A stretch of 64,000 nucleotides of DNA, taken from NCBI RefSeq assembly GCF_918797505.1, contig NC_092795.1:18959131-19023130 (forward strand), in the 5' to 3' direction. The stretch's first letter is position 1. Each line of letters begins with the position of its first letter. This stretch comes from Bemisia tabaci (Eukaryota; Arthropoda; Insecta; Hemiptera; Aleyrodidae). The notes beneath the pieces were generated by a model, which had not been told where the DNA came from, did not search any database, and saw only the letters and a program-made list of their open reading frames with translations. The position numbers were made by a program, and so were the translations under genes. This document shows positions 11,701 to 23,986 of this stretch, piece by piece.

Positions 11701-13112
11701 TGCACATCCTGTATGGATTATTCTCGTTTTAATTGATGAAAAAATATATGTATTAAAGGAAAATATAACGTGTGTTTTGTAAATATTAAGGTGGTTCCGT
11801 ATCAAACTTAATGATTTCCAAAGCAAACGAATTTCTACACAATTTCCTATAGCCTTTTATAATCAATGGAAAAAAAAGCAACAGCCAGGCGATAAAGTGT
11901 AAAGCCCGGCTATAGGAACTATAGCCCGTCAGCATAATTTTTTATCGCTTCGTATAGCCCGGCCGTATGATTTTCTCCGCATTCTACAGCCAGCTATATG
12001 ACTTTCTGTGGCCTTCTTTAGCATTAGCCGGCTTTAAGAATTCCTATGGTGTTTTGAAACGCAGTTCTTGTCGCCAATTTTTATCAGGGTAAAAAAAACC
12101 CTCAAATTGTATACATTTAAAAACAAATCTACCAAAAGTTTGCGACTAAGTACCACCATAAAGACAGAGGAAAAACTTGCAAGATACTAAACTTACCTGC
12201 AGGATTTTCATTAGTATCTAAATTCGTCAGAGCAGCCTCCTCTGAGCCGGTTTTGCCACGAAGAGACATAAGACGGTCGATATAATCATCGTTCCTGATT
12301 TCGAGCTGGTCCCGTTCCTGAACCTTTTCCGTTACGAACTTCGTAACTGAATCGATATGATCGTGACGCATAAACCTCAAAGGGTCAAATGCCTGTAAAA
12401 ATGGGAAAAGAGTCAGAACAAAAAAACTGGCGAGTCTTTGGTACGTCAACCCGAACACACTGTCAACGAGCTGATACAATGAACCTTTTTCCTCCCAAGA
12501 ATTTTCGTCCACCCCGAAAGTGTGCAAATTGACACTGTCAACGATGAAATTATGGGCTGCTTCTTTACCGTTCACTGGCTTTCCGAGCTGGACCGACTTG
12601 GCCGTATGATGCCACAACCTGTCGACTTGTTTTTTGAACTTCCCGAATTCCGAGCTCTCCAGTTTGGCGGTCGAAAACGAGGCAGCCAAGGAGTTTCGCC
12701 CGACTTTCCACAGATCCCGGTCTGATGAGATGGGCACGATGCTTTGATACGCTACTTCCTTCTCCGGCGGGAAGAACCCGTTCGCGAACATCTTATCGAA
12801 ACTTTTGCCGTAAACTTTCCTAATTAACGACGGGTCTTTGAGCAAAATCACCGGCGAGACTGTGAGGAAGAATGCCACCAGGGGCACGTCCGGGTTTTCG
12901 CGGTAGATGTAATCTAAAGGAACCACAGCCGAATTCGAGAATATTTTAAACATGTGCCTATGGCCCAGTAGGAAAAATGGCTGGGTCACCGGGATATTTG
13001 AAAGTTTCCATCGCTGCACTTGACGCACGTATACGAGGTAATAAATCACGAAGCACAAAACAAAGAAAAGAAGCACTGGGGGTGATAAAATTAATTTCAA
13101 GAAAAAAGCCAT
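6097..13112 (-). CDS. Cytochrome P450, CYP6-like (clan 3), complete
   Basis: Four coding exons on the minus strand, 13112-12197, 9169-8945, 7444-7193 and 6278-6097, all with GT-AG ends and phase 1 junctions, encode 524 aa, a normal length. The start is the first Met before a hydrophobic anchor (residues 1-29), as in microsomal P450s of the endoplasmic reticulum. Visible motifs are helix-C WKVGR (135-139), helix-I AGTDTS (322-327), helix-K ETSR (381-384, with the Glu codon split by intron 2), PERF (437-440) and the haem loop FGTGPRKCPG (456-465) with Cys463 as iron ligand. Every key residue is present, so it should be a functional NADPH-reductase-dependent monooxygenase. The sequence style suggests insect clan 3 (CYP6/CYP9 type), a group often tied to detoxification of plant compounds and insecticides; the substrate cannot be read from sequence. 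Introns hold several MITEs, including piggyBac-like and TATAGCC elements. Confidence 0.95.
6568..6600 (+). repeat. T20-G13 homopolymer junction
   Basis: Twenty T followed directly by thirteen G in P450 intron 3. A similar T-run then G-run occurs at 13402-13425. See the finding on poly-G/poly-C tracts. Confidence 0.9.
6631..6895. mobile_element. MITE family 3 (ACCGCGTTTAGCAGAAAGG termini), copy 1
   Basis: About 265 bp with imperfect inverted ends. They contain the block GAACCRARCCACATCAGMTA, followed by TGGGCAATTTAAT-like sequence at the left and its complement at the right. The second copy is at 16202-16456. It lies in P450 intron 3, immediately next to a family B pair. No coding capacity. 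Confidence 0.75.
6903..7075 (+). repeat. Family B module pair with 3' tail
   Basis: Two modules (starting near 6903 and 6971) of the GCGCAATGCGTGAAGTATTC type, each ending CTTGTAGGCGCTA. They are followed by a tail reading GTTTGGCGCGATTAG and then CGGAGTCAGCG. The tail is also present after the pair at 16675-16785 and, in diverged form, near 11640-11690. Confidence 0.75.
7513..8116. mobile_element. Non-autonomous piggyBac-like element flanked by TTAA
   Basis: The element 7517-8112 (596 bp) begins CCCTAGTCTGCCTGAG and ends CTCAGGCAGACTAGGG, a perfect 16-bp inverted terminus, with TTAA directly outside on each side (7513-7516 and 8113-8116). A subterminal GGGGTCA-GATTGACCCC palindrome occurs near the left end and a close copy near the right end. 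TTAA duplication with CCC-type ends is diagnostic of the piggyBac superfamily. No transposase is encoded. It sits in P450 intron 2. Confidence 0.9.
8647..8705 (+). repeat. Poly-A tract of 59
   Basis: An uninterrupted run of 59 A in P450 intron 2. It immediately precedes a family C repeat, suggesting slippage expansion at the A-rich end of that repeat. Length in this assembly may be unreliable. Confidence 0.9.
8706..8843 (+). repeat. Dispersed repeat family C, copy 1
   Basis: It begins TCAAGTATGGTTATTTTGAC and continues through CCTTAAAACG, GATGAAATTTCAACTTT and GATGACAATACTTCC. Copies recur at 46366-46485 in the same orientation and at about 42384-42476 in reverse orientation. Not coding. Confidence 0.75.
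9170..11132 (-). other. P450 intron 1, proximal part, no element recognised
   Basis: AT-rich intron sequence before the TATAGCC element. Short frames here (for example 9283-9474 and 10428-10628) show no family resemblance. Nothing else was recognised. Confidence 0.55.
11133..12089. mobile_element. 0.95-kb element with CCCTGGTAAAAATTGGC termini and TATAGCC subrepeats, copy 1
   Basis: The left end reads CCCTGGTAAAAATTGGC and the right end is its complement with two changes. Inside both ends lie clusters of diverged TATAGCC/GGCTATA short repeats. A central hairpin (about 11515-11625) is built from two inverted family B modules separated by a few bases. A second copy in reverse orientation lies at 62694-63569. 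No transposase frame; probably a non-autonomous DNA transposon. It lies in P450 intron 1. Confidence 0.85.
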
Positions 13113-13381
13113 CTTACAAGCGCATTACACAAAATCACACACACAAATAATGACCGATTTATCACAGATTTTCAAATCAGGTAGATAAAGAAAGAAAAAA
13201 AAACCTTTTTTGTATGAGAGGGTTGAAGAGACGATTGAAGTGCGGAAAGGAATTTAGTCCATAAGCATCACAGCTTCCGCTTAAAACTGTCGCTTTTTTG
13301 CGGTGAAGATTTAATCGCGAATAATGCTCCGCTCCAGTCGTATTAGCTTAATTTGACGGCTCGATGATCTATAAATAAATT

Positions 13382-13430
13382 ATGGCATTATCATTTTTAT
13401 TTTTTTTTTTTTTGGGGGGGGGGGGTAATT
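13382..13430 (+). repeat. T-run to G-run homopolymer junction upstream of the P450
   Basis: A T-rich run followed by about 12 G lies 270-320 bp upstream of the P450 start codon. The poly-G could form a G-quadruplex in principle; there is no evidence that it acts as a promoter element. Confidence 0.7.
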
Positions 13431-14169
13431 TTTTTCTCCTGCGTGCTCACCGCAACAATGGTGGGAAGCACCTCAGATCTGCATGCGATAGGATTTTCGA
13501 GAAAAGGTCACTCCAGAATCAAGATGACGGAAAATTACCGAGCCACAAAACCAATGAAAGAAAGCGAATCGAGTAGAAAGGTCTACAAGCTCTCACACGT
13601 CGTGGAAATCCGTTGCAAGTACCGAGAAAATATGTCACACTCATAAACGCACACATTAAGTGCAACAATGCCGTGGAATTACTGAAGAGCTGAGAATCGA
13701 CGGAAGAGTTTTCTTGTGATTAAGCATCCGATAAAAATAAGAATAAAACGCGCTTCCGATCGTAAGGACACCGGTCCGAGACACTTTGCAATGGTGTTTA
13801 GCAAGGCAATCAACAGTGTTCATTACGACAAGGATCTTGTTCAGTAATCGTTGTACGGAATCCTTGCATTAACCTGTATCTCACTCCTATATATATATTT
13901 TTCCCCCCATGTTTTTATCTCTTTTTTTTAAACCTGTGTCTGAGAGGGTTGATAATTTCTACTTTTGTGCAAAAGCACATTGTAGGCAATAAATAAATTA
14001 CGCTTTAAAGTGAAAAAAACAGTCATTTACATCTGAAAAAATTCCCTGACACGACATCACACGATTCCCGCCAAAATAACAACTTTTTTGCGCCTCTTTG
14101 GGGACGCTTTAAAAACCACTAATTTTTTCTTTCTTTTTGAAATGATTATTGATTTGGACACATTATAGC

Positions 14170-14720
14170 ATATTTTGAGCAAACTTAACCTTCGATTTCC
14201 TCAGGATTCAAAAATAAGAGACACCTCGACGCGTGTTGATGACGGCGCAGAGATACGACTATTCGTGCTTGATGGATGTCCGTGTTGCATAAGCAAAATT
14301 GAAGGCGCGATGGCGCGAGGCGTGAACTCGCAATAGTTGCAATTCTCCACTCTACGCTGCTGAAGTGCATGTCACTCATACTCGGCAGAAAAATGAAAAA
14401 ATGAGGTCCGATTAAGTCTCTCCAATCATTGGCTGAGTTGCTCACCTAGCCTTTGAAGCATCACCCACAAATAAGACAAACGAAACCATCAAAACATGGA
14501 ATAAAGTAGGGGATAGGATGCGCGTTGATTCCGGCGCAGAGATACAACTATTTGTGCTTGATGGATGTCCGTGTTGCATCTGCAAAATTGAAGGCGCGTA
14601 GACGAGAGGCTGGGAACTCGCAATGTTCCGCTCTATGCTGCCAATGAGATGTCTTCTAGATTCGGAAGAAAGGTAATAAAAGGAGGATAAACTCTCTATT
14701 ATCTTTAGCTGTGTTGACAC
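14170..14720 (-). repeat. Family E repeat, two units of about 300 bp
   Basis: Two diverged tandem units share the blocks CGGCGCAGAGATAC, CTATTYGTGCTTGATGGATG and AAAATTGAAGGCGCG. The same two-unit structure appears in opposite orientation at about 48180-48720. The 86- and 92-codon minus-strand frames here are contained in the repeat and are not considered genes. Confidence 0.7.
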
Positions 14721-14832
14721 TCGATTTTTTCCTTTTATTTTTTCGATTTGATGTCCAATTCTTTTTAGGGTGTATTTATGGACCTATATCTAAAGCTCAT
14801 TTGTCGACCTTTTAACTACCCCAGAAGGAATA

Positions 14833-15085
14833 CTGCCGTGTTAAGGAAAAACGCCGTATGAACATTCGAGAGTTGCCAGATTTCCTTCGATAAAATGTTT
14901 ATTTTTGAAGAAAGCTGTGCAAATTTTACCTTGAACTTTTCAGAAACTTTAGGTGAAATTGCGAGCAAAAATACACGAAACATTGGAGGAGAAATATTTA
15001 CTAATGTTCCCGAGAATTCGTGATTCACCAAAGGAAATTTGGCAACGCCTGAGAGTAAATACGGCGTTCTTCCTTAGCACGGCAG
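14833..15085. mobile_element. MITE family 1, 253-bp copy
   Basis: The left terminus CTGCCGTGTTAAGGAAAAAC is inverted at the right end (CCTTAGCACGGCAG). It is flanked by TA-AT-rich sequence and has no coding content. It is the shortest intact copy in the window, lacking the nested insertion seen at 43771-44251. Confidence 0.85.
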
Positions 15086-15474
15086 AATAGTCGGGTCAAT
15101 TTGACTTGGCTTGGGATTTCTAGGGGCCGACGTCAAAAAAAATTCCCTGTCACTCGATTTTTTTCTCTTTTTTTTCAATTTGATGTCTGATTCTTTTTTA
15201 AGATGCATTTAAAGACCCATTTCTAAAGCTCGTATGTACCGGTCTCATACAACACGCGGGGCACGTGTTTTTAGCAAGCCGCGAGTCAATTTGACCCGGC
15301 TTAGGCATCTAAGGGTCAAATGAACAAAATCTACCGATAGGTTTGTGCATTTTGATCCGCCTATCAAAATTTGTAGAGCGAGAAAAGTTGTATTTCTTGA
15401 ATAGATAATTTGTGCTCCCCGGCGAATTTGTTGCTTGTGCGGCAAAATAAGGTAATACATACATTCGAGTCGCT

Positions 15475-15846
15475 CTACAGCGCACCCGGGAGCTCTGCGA
15501 TACCTAATCGCCATGCTTGCCTATCGATCCAGAGGTTATCTGGTAAATGGCATCTTGTGATTTCATCTTGAATGCCACCTATCCACGATTTTGCAGGACG
15601 TCCCCTGCGTCTCCTCCCAGGAGGAACCCAAACTAGTACCTTCTTAGGAAACCTATCATCCGCCATTCGTTGAACATGACCATACAAGACAAGCTGTTTG
15701 GTCATAATTTTATGCACGATGTTCTGCTCGGCGTTCATGATCTCACGGACTCTTTCCTTCCTTACGTGATCCCTCCTCGAGATTCCGGCTGATCTTCGCC
15801 AGAAATTCATCTCAGTTGACGCACTCTGCGTAAATGCTAACTTCAA
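15475..15846 (-). pseudogene. Fragment of a non-LTR retrotransposon reverse-transcriptase C-terminus
   Basis: A 123-codon frame on the minus strand resembles the tail of insect endonuclease-reverse transcriptase polyproteins. It has an FWRRSAGISRRDHVR block, then YGHVQRMADDR and the basic GRRRRGRPAKSWIGGIQDEI segment. Only this C-terminal part is present. Catalytic reverse-transcriptase and endonuclease domains are absent, which fits a 5'-truncated dead copy. The Met at the start of the frame is not expected to be a real start. It lies between the P450 and receptor genes. Confidence 0.8.
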
Positions 15847-15919
15847 ATAGACCTCAAAACATTGTTTACCGGTTCGGCCAAAAGTTTGTGGAGCGAGATA
15901 AATGTGAGGGTTGAAAGAT

Positions 15920-15940
15920 ATATATATATATATATTTCAG
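15920..15940. repeat. TA microsatellite
   Basis: A short (TA)n run, about ten repeats, in intergenic DNA. Confidence 0.8.
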
Positions 15941-16201
15941 TCGCCTTATTTGTGCTCCCAGTAAATTCAAACAACGATTATTGAACAAGATCCTTGTTGT
16001 AATGAACGCTGTTGAATGCCTTGTTATATAGGTACCAACAAAGGTACCTACACAAAAAAGTCCATATAGATTACAGGGATCCTGATTTTTAAACCAAACT
16101 TAAAAATTGCTCACGAGTAACACAGTGATCACTTGAAAAGATGCACCGATTCCATATGATATAAATAATTTTGACAAGACTGAAAATTTACAGGAACTAA
16201 T

Positions 16202-16456
16202 GGATCACGTTAAGCAGGAATGAACCAAGCCACATCAGCTATCGCAAATTTAACTGGGCAATTTAATTTCTTACATGAAAATGGTTGTGCGGATTTTTTT
16301 TGCAAATTTCAGTAAATCTTCTGCATGGTACGAAGCAAATTGCTTAAAATTTTCAAAAGAATCTGCACAAACGTTCTCTTGTAAAAAATTAAATTGCCCA
16401 GTTAAATTCTACAATATCTGATGTGGCTCGGTTCCTTTCTGCTAAACGCGGTCTAT
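16202..16456. mobile_element. MITE family 3, copy 2
   Basis: About 255 bp with the same inverted ends as 6631-6895. The left end has CACATCAGCTATCGCAAATT and then a TTTAACTGGGCAATTTAAT block; the right end has its complement. Internal sequence matches copy 1 (GGTTGTGCGGATTTTT, GTACGAAGCAAATT, AACGTTCTCTTGT). Confidence 0.85.
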
Positions 16457-16674
16457 TTATACAACGGAAATTATTGAAAGTAAAACTAACCAAGATTCTA
16501 CGTTTTCCGATGCAATTCAAAATCCCTGTTCATATGAGAAACTTGAGTCGAACGCAAACTGAACGTTGAGCAAACAGTTCAGCTGTTTCACGTTGTTTAC
16601 ACATTGGAAATGTGAACTACACAAGACGGAAAATGAGGTAACACGACGATGGAGGCGCGCAGTGCGCACATTGG

Positions 16675-16850
16675 CTTACGCGCAATGCGTGAAGTATCCA
16701 TGCGGTCTTGCAGGCACTAACCGCACCGTGGAGTAGGTACGCGCAATGCATGAAGTATTCATGCAGTCTTGCAGGCGCTTACATGCGCCCCGCGCCGACC
16801 GCATTGTTCAGCGCGATCATTCAAACGCGCGCAGCGTTTTTCAACTTGTG
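16675..16850 (+). repeat. Family B module pair with tail
   Basis: Two modules of the GCGCAATGCRTGAAGTAT type, each ending with CTTGCAGGC, are followed by the GCGTTTTTCAACTT tail shared with 6903-7075. Confidence 0.75.
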
Positions 16851-17480
16851 ATTTCAAAGTTTTGGAACAAATGGAACACACTGCAAAGGACACTGCACAA
16901 CATCATGAAAATCCGTAGAAAATGTTACTGTATAAAATACTGGGAATCCGATGACAGGCTAAGTATGTTCACTTAAGCCTGTCAGGAACAAAATACGCAT
17001 TTCAAGTTCAAAGTAATCTAATTCTGAAGTGAGTGTAATTTTCCTTCTTTCGTCATGTAGTTCAGTAATATTCCTTGCAACCTATCAGGAGATAGAATTT
17101 TGGCACATGACTTTTCCATGACATACTTTTGCAGTTTGGCAATATCACGATTTCAACCACTTAAGCCATTCCATAATGTTTATTACAGATTTTTTTGTAT
17201 TTTAATTCTTTATCAGCTATAAGCAGGAACCTTTTGATATTTGAACTTGTACTGTTACTTATTAATTAGGTCCTATCTCATTTTCCTTTTTATAATTTTC
17301 TTCATGCTCTTGTTTTTTATTCCGTTGACTCTTGTTGTACATTAAGAGAGTACCTACTCTCATGAGATTTTTTAAAAGAGAAAATATCTTTACCATCCTT
17401 ATTCATTCCACTGTGCGATTTGGTATTGGAAGAAAAGAAAAATAAATAAAATGTAAATTAAATATTTTAACTAACCAAGT

Positions 17481-17745
17481 ACATATCGACGGTGTAAGTC
17501 GGCAATCACATAACTCGGTTTGTGATGTCGCAGACTTCCTGTCATACTTTATTTTTTAAACGGAAAACTACTCAACGGCAATTCTTCAAAACTGCCATGA
17601 TTTTTCTTCTCCATGCGCAGAAAAATCTGCATAAACTTCAAGGAATGATGTCGATTTGCTCTCCTTTAAGAAATTAACACAGAGGCGGAGATTTTCAGAC
17701 ACCGCAAACGAGTTATGTGATTGCCGACTTACACCGTCGATATGT
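17481..17745. mobile_element. MITE family A, intact 265-bp copy
   Basis: The outer ends ACATATCGACGGTGTAAGTC and its exact complement form an inverted repeat of more than 30 bp. A second internal arm, GACGGAAAACT... against the AGGCGGAG side, is weaker. This is the best-preserved copy of the family that is interrupted at 1795-2562 and also present at 25431-25696. Confidence 0.85.
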
Positions 17746-20700
17746 ATTCATTGTATCCTCTGTGAAAATCAGGGTAACTGGGCGAACCAAAAGAGGAAAT
17801 GATCAGAACTCAAATTTTAGAGTTTTAAATAACCTTAATTTATTGATGGAAAAAAGGAAGTTTTTGCACTAAAAAATTTTTAAAAAAAATTAAAACCGGT
17901 CAAAAAGCCAAAATAAGTACAATTTGAGGATTCCATGTTAACCAATTTAACAATATGTCTATAAAAATAATCAACATAACCTACATGCTTCGATGGCGCC
18001 TAGATAACATTAAAATGAATGAATTCAAACAACAACACTTACAAACATTGGATTATTTAAGCACTTAAAGAGATAAAAAACATCAACAGTTTTAATACAT
18101 ATCAAGATAGGTATAAAAAGTCCAAGGTAAAAAAGAGAGGGAAAATCCATCAAACGAAAAAGGCAACTAAGCAATTTCATAACTGTACAAAATTTAGAAA
18201 AAGCAACAGACATGAATTTAATTCATAAAATGGATGATTCCAATGTTATCAATTGCACACAAATCACCAAACGAAAATTATAAAGAGAAGACATAAATAT
18301 GGACATAATACCTATCTCAGTGCCCCACACTTAAGGCGGATCACAGTGAAGTATCCAGTTTTCAGCCCAGGAAAGGGAAGGAACAATCAAGCAAATTTTA
18401 TCCCTGAATTACTTTGATGAAGTTTAATCCATAAAAATCATATTTAATGGAGTAGAACAATTTTGACATTTCTGGGAAGAGAAAATAGAAGATTCCTGAT
18501 ACCACCACTCTAAGGCGATATTCCCTATCCTTAAGACCTCTTCTGCCGTATTTCAGTATTTTTCTCAGTTTCGTGCTGAAGCTGGGAGTACCGCTGGAAA
18601 ATAAATATTGAAGAGAACCAACTGATTTTATGCATTTCAGAGGGAAATTTATGCTATTGTTTGTCACGCGTAAATAGAAGTTTTTAAAAAATGTTTCTGC
18701 ACACACGAAACTTGGAACTTGTTCCGCAACTTGAAGTAGCTACAGTGACAAAAAAAGAGGCAGTGTTGACTCTCAATACTCAAAAAATCAATTTGCATCT
18801 GTAGTTGTGAGCCGAAGAAATGTAACTAACAATTTAGAAAAAAAATTGAGTGATTTTCATACTTAAAACAATTAGTAAAGAATCAAGATGTAGAAAAAAG
18901 TTTGCAATGATTATCAGACCCAAAGATATGAAGTTTTCAAACTTGAAAAATACACCGCAGGCAAAAGAGCTGTTGCATTGTTTTCCCCTGATTTTCCAAA
19001 TCGGTGAAAATTTAGCTATCAATAGTTCTCAAACCCTTACTTACAGTTATCTTACGATCCAGGAAAGTGTCTTTGATTGCTATTTTTTCACAAAAACTAA
19101 GCTCCATGTTTTTCTTGCTTAGTTATTCCTTCCCTTTTTTTGGACTCTTCCAAAGGAAAAAAGTTTGAAACTTGTGAGAAAATAATTAAAGACCCAGTTC
19201 ATGAAGGTGAGTCAAAGTTGGAGATCGTTATGCAAGAGGGAATCTATCTCAAAAGAGCATTTACAAAACAATGAACGTATGATTCGTTAGAGTACTATGG
19301 GCAATAGATCTCCTATACAAATGCACCAAATACACTGGATGTACTTTTTTTCTAGTACTGGATGGAAATTCACTTTAATGTAAGTGCTGGTGAAAATCTG
19401 TGGGGAAAAACTCTAATCTTTTTGAGGCAATTCCTTGATTGACAGGTAGAACCTTCATGATAAAAACTATTCCACCATAATTAACAATACGCAGTGCAGT
19501 CGAGGAAAAGGTTGTGAGGAAATGATAGAATTACAGCACTTTTTCTAGTTTCCTCTGGGAGTCTTTCACTGATCTATTGCATTTCTGGAAACAAGGAACT
19601 TTACAATTTTTTTATGTGTTCAAGAGAGTGCTACAAATTCTAAGTAAAGCTCAACTTTAAAGCCTGAACTGATATTTACAAACTAAACGCACAAAACTAA
19701 ATAATATTACTCAGAATGAATAATACTTTCGAAACGTAACTTTAAATGATCACCTTCATGCTCTGAATTAGATATATGTGAAAGAATATATATACAACTG
19801 GATGACTGAGAAAATTCAGGTGTTTAGCATGACACACTACACTACCTATCATTACGGAAGTGAGCATGAAGAATAAGAAAAAAAAACTTAATAAATCCTA
19901 ATGTAATCCTGCATGACTGAATTTCTCTAAAATAACCTGAAACCTACCTACTCATAAACTAGACGCAACTTTTAAGACACTGTGAAATGAGAAGTCACTA
20001 GTCGCTTTGAAAAAATTCAAAATTTTGTCAATGACATAACATCTTCAGAAACGAAAATTAGATGAACAAAATAAGTGGCAGAAAGTTTTAGAGAACCACA
20101 GATTATAGCTTAAAAAATAAATGACTGGGTGCAAAATGTGAAAATTGTTCAATTTTACTTGATATTTCACTTGATAGGTAGGTGTTGACGCTGCCGTAAA
20201 TAATGAACGATAACTAATGATTTACTAGATCCCAAGGAATTGCAGTGCAAAATACATTTGAATTCCAAGTTCTTCTCGACAAACTCTCTTTCTTTACCAT
20301 CTCCAGATTAAAGTGCAATAAACATACACATACAGTTGATAACAGAAAAGGGCCCTAAAAGTTAGACCATTAAGTACATTTGTTTGCACCAGAATAGTAA
20401 AATTTGAAAAATATTAACCACACAAATAATAAATTTAAAAACAAAAAATAAAATTAAAAATTATAAAAATGTGACTCCAAACTGCATTTAACAATATCTC
20501 CCTAATAAGATGCATTGGAAAAAGAAGCAAGGGGGGGAAAAGCAGCATAAAATTATGGCAGGATTAAGTTGATAAAAAATATACGGTAGGCATTGAATAG
20601 TTATTTGATTAAAGCTACATACCACTAAAATGCTCACCTTGTAATACATAACAATTAGGTTCACATTAGCGGTGGAAATTAAATCAGTTCCATTAAGATT

Positions 20701-23700
20701 TGATGAAGTGAAAGAGGAGAGAAAAAATTATTAGAGTGAGTATTACTGAGAAAGCTATGGTATAAAAAATTTTCTATTGAATGGCAAAATGAAAAATTCA
20801 GGAATATAAACAAAAACAACTTTGAAGTCTCTTTTTAGTTTATCTGCGTTCTTTTCCTGTTTGTCATTTTTGCTTGGAGGAAGAGGGACGGGGGAGAGGG
20901 TGTTAGACTTTTTTTAATTGAAACATTTTCTGCAATTTTAAAATCTTCAAAACTATTCATGACTTCAAGTAACGTGATAAAAAAGTTGATGGCGAAAAAA
21001 AGAAGAAAATAATAGGGAAGAAATATGAAAATAAAATAAATTAAAGAGAGACAATAAAGCTAATGTTTTACAAAAAATAAACAGGTATAAGTCATTGGAG
21101 ATTTTGATTTCGTAAACTACATACATATGATTGTGAAAAATGAAGTAAAAGTAAAACTATTTTGGGCAACATGCGATGATTACGGATTCTGAAAAAATTA
21201 CACAGAGTGGAAAGAGAAAATCCTACTAAAGGGTGTCTACTAGGGTGTCTACTAAAACAGGCGGCCCAAAAATCAGTACTTTTATGGTACTTTTTCAGTA
21301 CATTTCCAAAAAGTCAGTACCTTCCTCAACAGAAAAATTCAGTACTTTTTTAGTACCTCCATTTGAAAAAGTTCGAAAAATTTAAAAAATTTGAATTTCT
21401 TGCTTCAATTGCGACAAAAATGACAAGAAATTGAAAAAATTCCGGACCTTGTTGCGAAATATCCGCACTTTTTCAGTACTTCTGGACCGTCCTTTGAAAA
21501 TCAGTACTATTTCCGGATTTTCCGGAAATTCTGGACTTGTAGACACCCTGACTATGGAAGGTAATAACCACTCCTACACCGATTTGAATTTTTAGTCACC
21601 TATCTGATGTATTAAACATAATTGACTAGAGCAGTTGAGTTAGAACTGAAAGCTCAGCTTTCTTCTATTGAAATAGTGCCATACTGAGCCAAACAGTCCT
21701 GGCACTCACATTTCTACTTTCCACTATGCCTGTCGACCGAAAGCTTGCTTACACCTACATTGGGTCTGTTGCATGCAAGAGATACAACAAGATAAATAAA
21801 CTGTGCACTGAAAAAATTGCATGATAATCACGATGGGCACATAAAAAAAGTATGATATCTACTTTTTTGCGTACAAGAAAAAAAAAAAAAAAAAAAACTT
21901 TCCGAGGACTCAGTAAATTTGAAAATGCGTATTACAAACTATGTAGAGTGGGCTGAGGAATCGATTATAGACTTTCATGATGTGTCCAATGTAATTTTTG
22001 TGCGACATTAACTGTAAAATGTCTAGACATTTGGCTGTATCACTTGCATGCAACAGACCGATTGTGATACATTAGAATGACGATGAGCTACATTTACTAG
22101 GAAAAATAAGTTAATGTACTTGGTGTAACATTCTACTTCCTGCTTTGGCAACAACAGGAAGGAAGAGAGCCAGTTTTGTTTCTATTTGATGGCGCTATCA
22201 GTGTATTGACGTCACGACCATAAAAAATGAAGTAACAAATAATCTACATCCTTTCTTCTCATTTTCATCCACATTTGACAAAAAGAGCGAAAAAAAAAGA
22301 AAATTTACTGCCAACTAAATAAAACCTAGGAAGGAAATACGTATAAAATGATGTTACTCTTTAAAGCTACTTAGGCCTGTGAAAAAAATGCTCCATCAGG
22401 AAAAGATAAGTACAAGAATTTTTGAGATACACTGGGTACACGGCTAAAAAAGACACCAGGAGAATATATCCTGAAAATTGAGAGAAGCACACTTCCTTGT
22501 GAAACTTGAAAGATTAAAAAATTATGTAATTTTGATCCAGCCATTTTCTTACATAAAATTTTTGAAAGTATCTTGCTGATTAGAGACAAAATAAATTCTG
22601 CAAAAACTTTGGAAAACCATTTGCATAAATAATGCAAATTTCACTGTTTTTACGACGATTACCTATTCTCGCTTTTCCTATTTTCTCAAGAGAAACGTAT
22701 CACAATTGAATGGATTTACCGCAAATATTCCTTGAATACAAAAAAGTTGTTTAAATTCCCTGAAGCTTGTACGTACAATGTTTTTAAAAACTTGAGCTTT
22801 AACATTTTTAATACATAAAGCGGACTTTACTTGTGGATCAGGTAAAGATTTTATATCTGATTTTCCAAATAGTGCTGTAACACAAAAATAAAATGGTAGG
22901 TTTCTGTTTTTTGTAGGTAAACAAGAACGATCCATGAACTGGGTAATTATCTGGCTTTGTCTAGGTGACAATGTCCATGTTGACCAAAAAACACCGATTT
23001 CACTTCACCGATTACAATCAGGCTGAATGGCTGGACAGGAATTCAGTATTTCTAAGTTAGAACAAGCCTTACAAGAAAAGTTTCTTTCCACTGAAGACTA
23101 AATAAAATTCGCTTCTAATTCTAACTTCATAAATTTGATAATGACAAAATGAAATGAGAAGGATTAATAGAAAATAAATTAAAGACTGCTCACAAAGAGC
23201 ACATTATTTAAAAGACTTATCAAAACTCAAAAAAACTATCATAAGATAAAATTAATTTTCCTTTACACTACTGAAATCGTTTCTCATGATCACAAGTCCT
23301 GGGTCTAATAAAAATCACTGCTGTCAATTTAATTGACAGTCAAACATAACATATTGTTATTCCATGAGCAGTCTTGAATTAAAGTTAGAGCTTGTAAAAA
23401 AAATAAATAAGTACATACATCTGGCTCTTAAAATTACATCAAGATTAAAGTGCTTTAATAATGAATGCAAGGAGAGACTTGTAAATCTCGTATTTTGTTT
23501 TTCTCACTTTGGTTTATAGTTGCATTTGGATCTTGCTTGTTATTAGATAACGGTGCGTTTTCATTTTATCTTGGGAATCATGACTTAAGGACTTATTAAA
23601 AAAACACCCAAACCAACTGTACAATCAAAAAGTATATCACAGATCTGACAAAATGCATGTCAATGTGCAATACATGCACAGATAACATCCTCAAGGGGCA

Positions 23701-23986
23701 AAAAGATTGCGCTACTGACGAATGTTAAGTCATACCTAATCTAGCCAGGAGGCTAAAGTCCTACATACTATTTCCTTTGTGTTTGGTTGACGTACATCAT
23801 GATACAGAGCAATCGATCTCATCCCAACAATTCATCTTACAATCTTCCTTAAAACAGACGTGATTTTTTCACGATTCAAGCATACATCATGCAGTATTGA
23901 AACAAGATTCTGTAACATGATGCTTGTCACACCACTGGAGGTAGCGCTTGGCTCAGCATTTGATGCCCTTTCCGTACAGTAGAGGA
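17746..23986 (-). other. Repeat-poor AT-rich stretch downstream of the receptor stop; possible long 3' UTR
   Basis: About 6.2 kb with no coding exon recognised and only one clear MITE (21230-21550). Its uniform composition contrasts with repeat-dense DNA on both sides. It follows the receptor stop codon at 23987 directly, and the complement of AATAAA occurs near 17837. A multi-kilobase 3' UTR is one explanation; plain intergenic DNA is the other. Sequence alone cannot decide. Confidence 0.35.
21230..21550. mobile_element. MITE family D (GGGTGTCTACT...AGACACCC)
   Basis: It starts GGGTGTCTACTAGGGTGTCT, the first ten bases being duplicated, and ends GGACTTGTAGACACCC. Inside are repeated CAGTACTTTT and TTTCCGGA motifs. 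Related copies lie at 55826-56108 and, in part, at 56190-56300 and 59585-59694. The 42368-42897 element uses the same termini. Confidence 0.8.

Noticed and set aside
14185..14720. 86- and 92-codon minus frames as a small gene pair
   Set aside because: Both lie in the family E repeat, which recurs inverted at 48180-48720.
15094..15325. Second complete piggyBac-like element
   Set aside because: TCAATTTGAC motifs are present at both ends, but there are no clear TTAA-flanked termini; at most a decayed relative.
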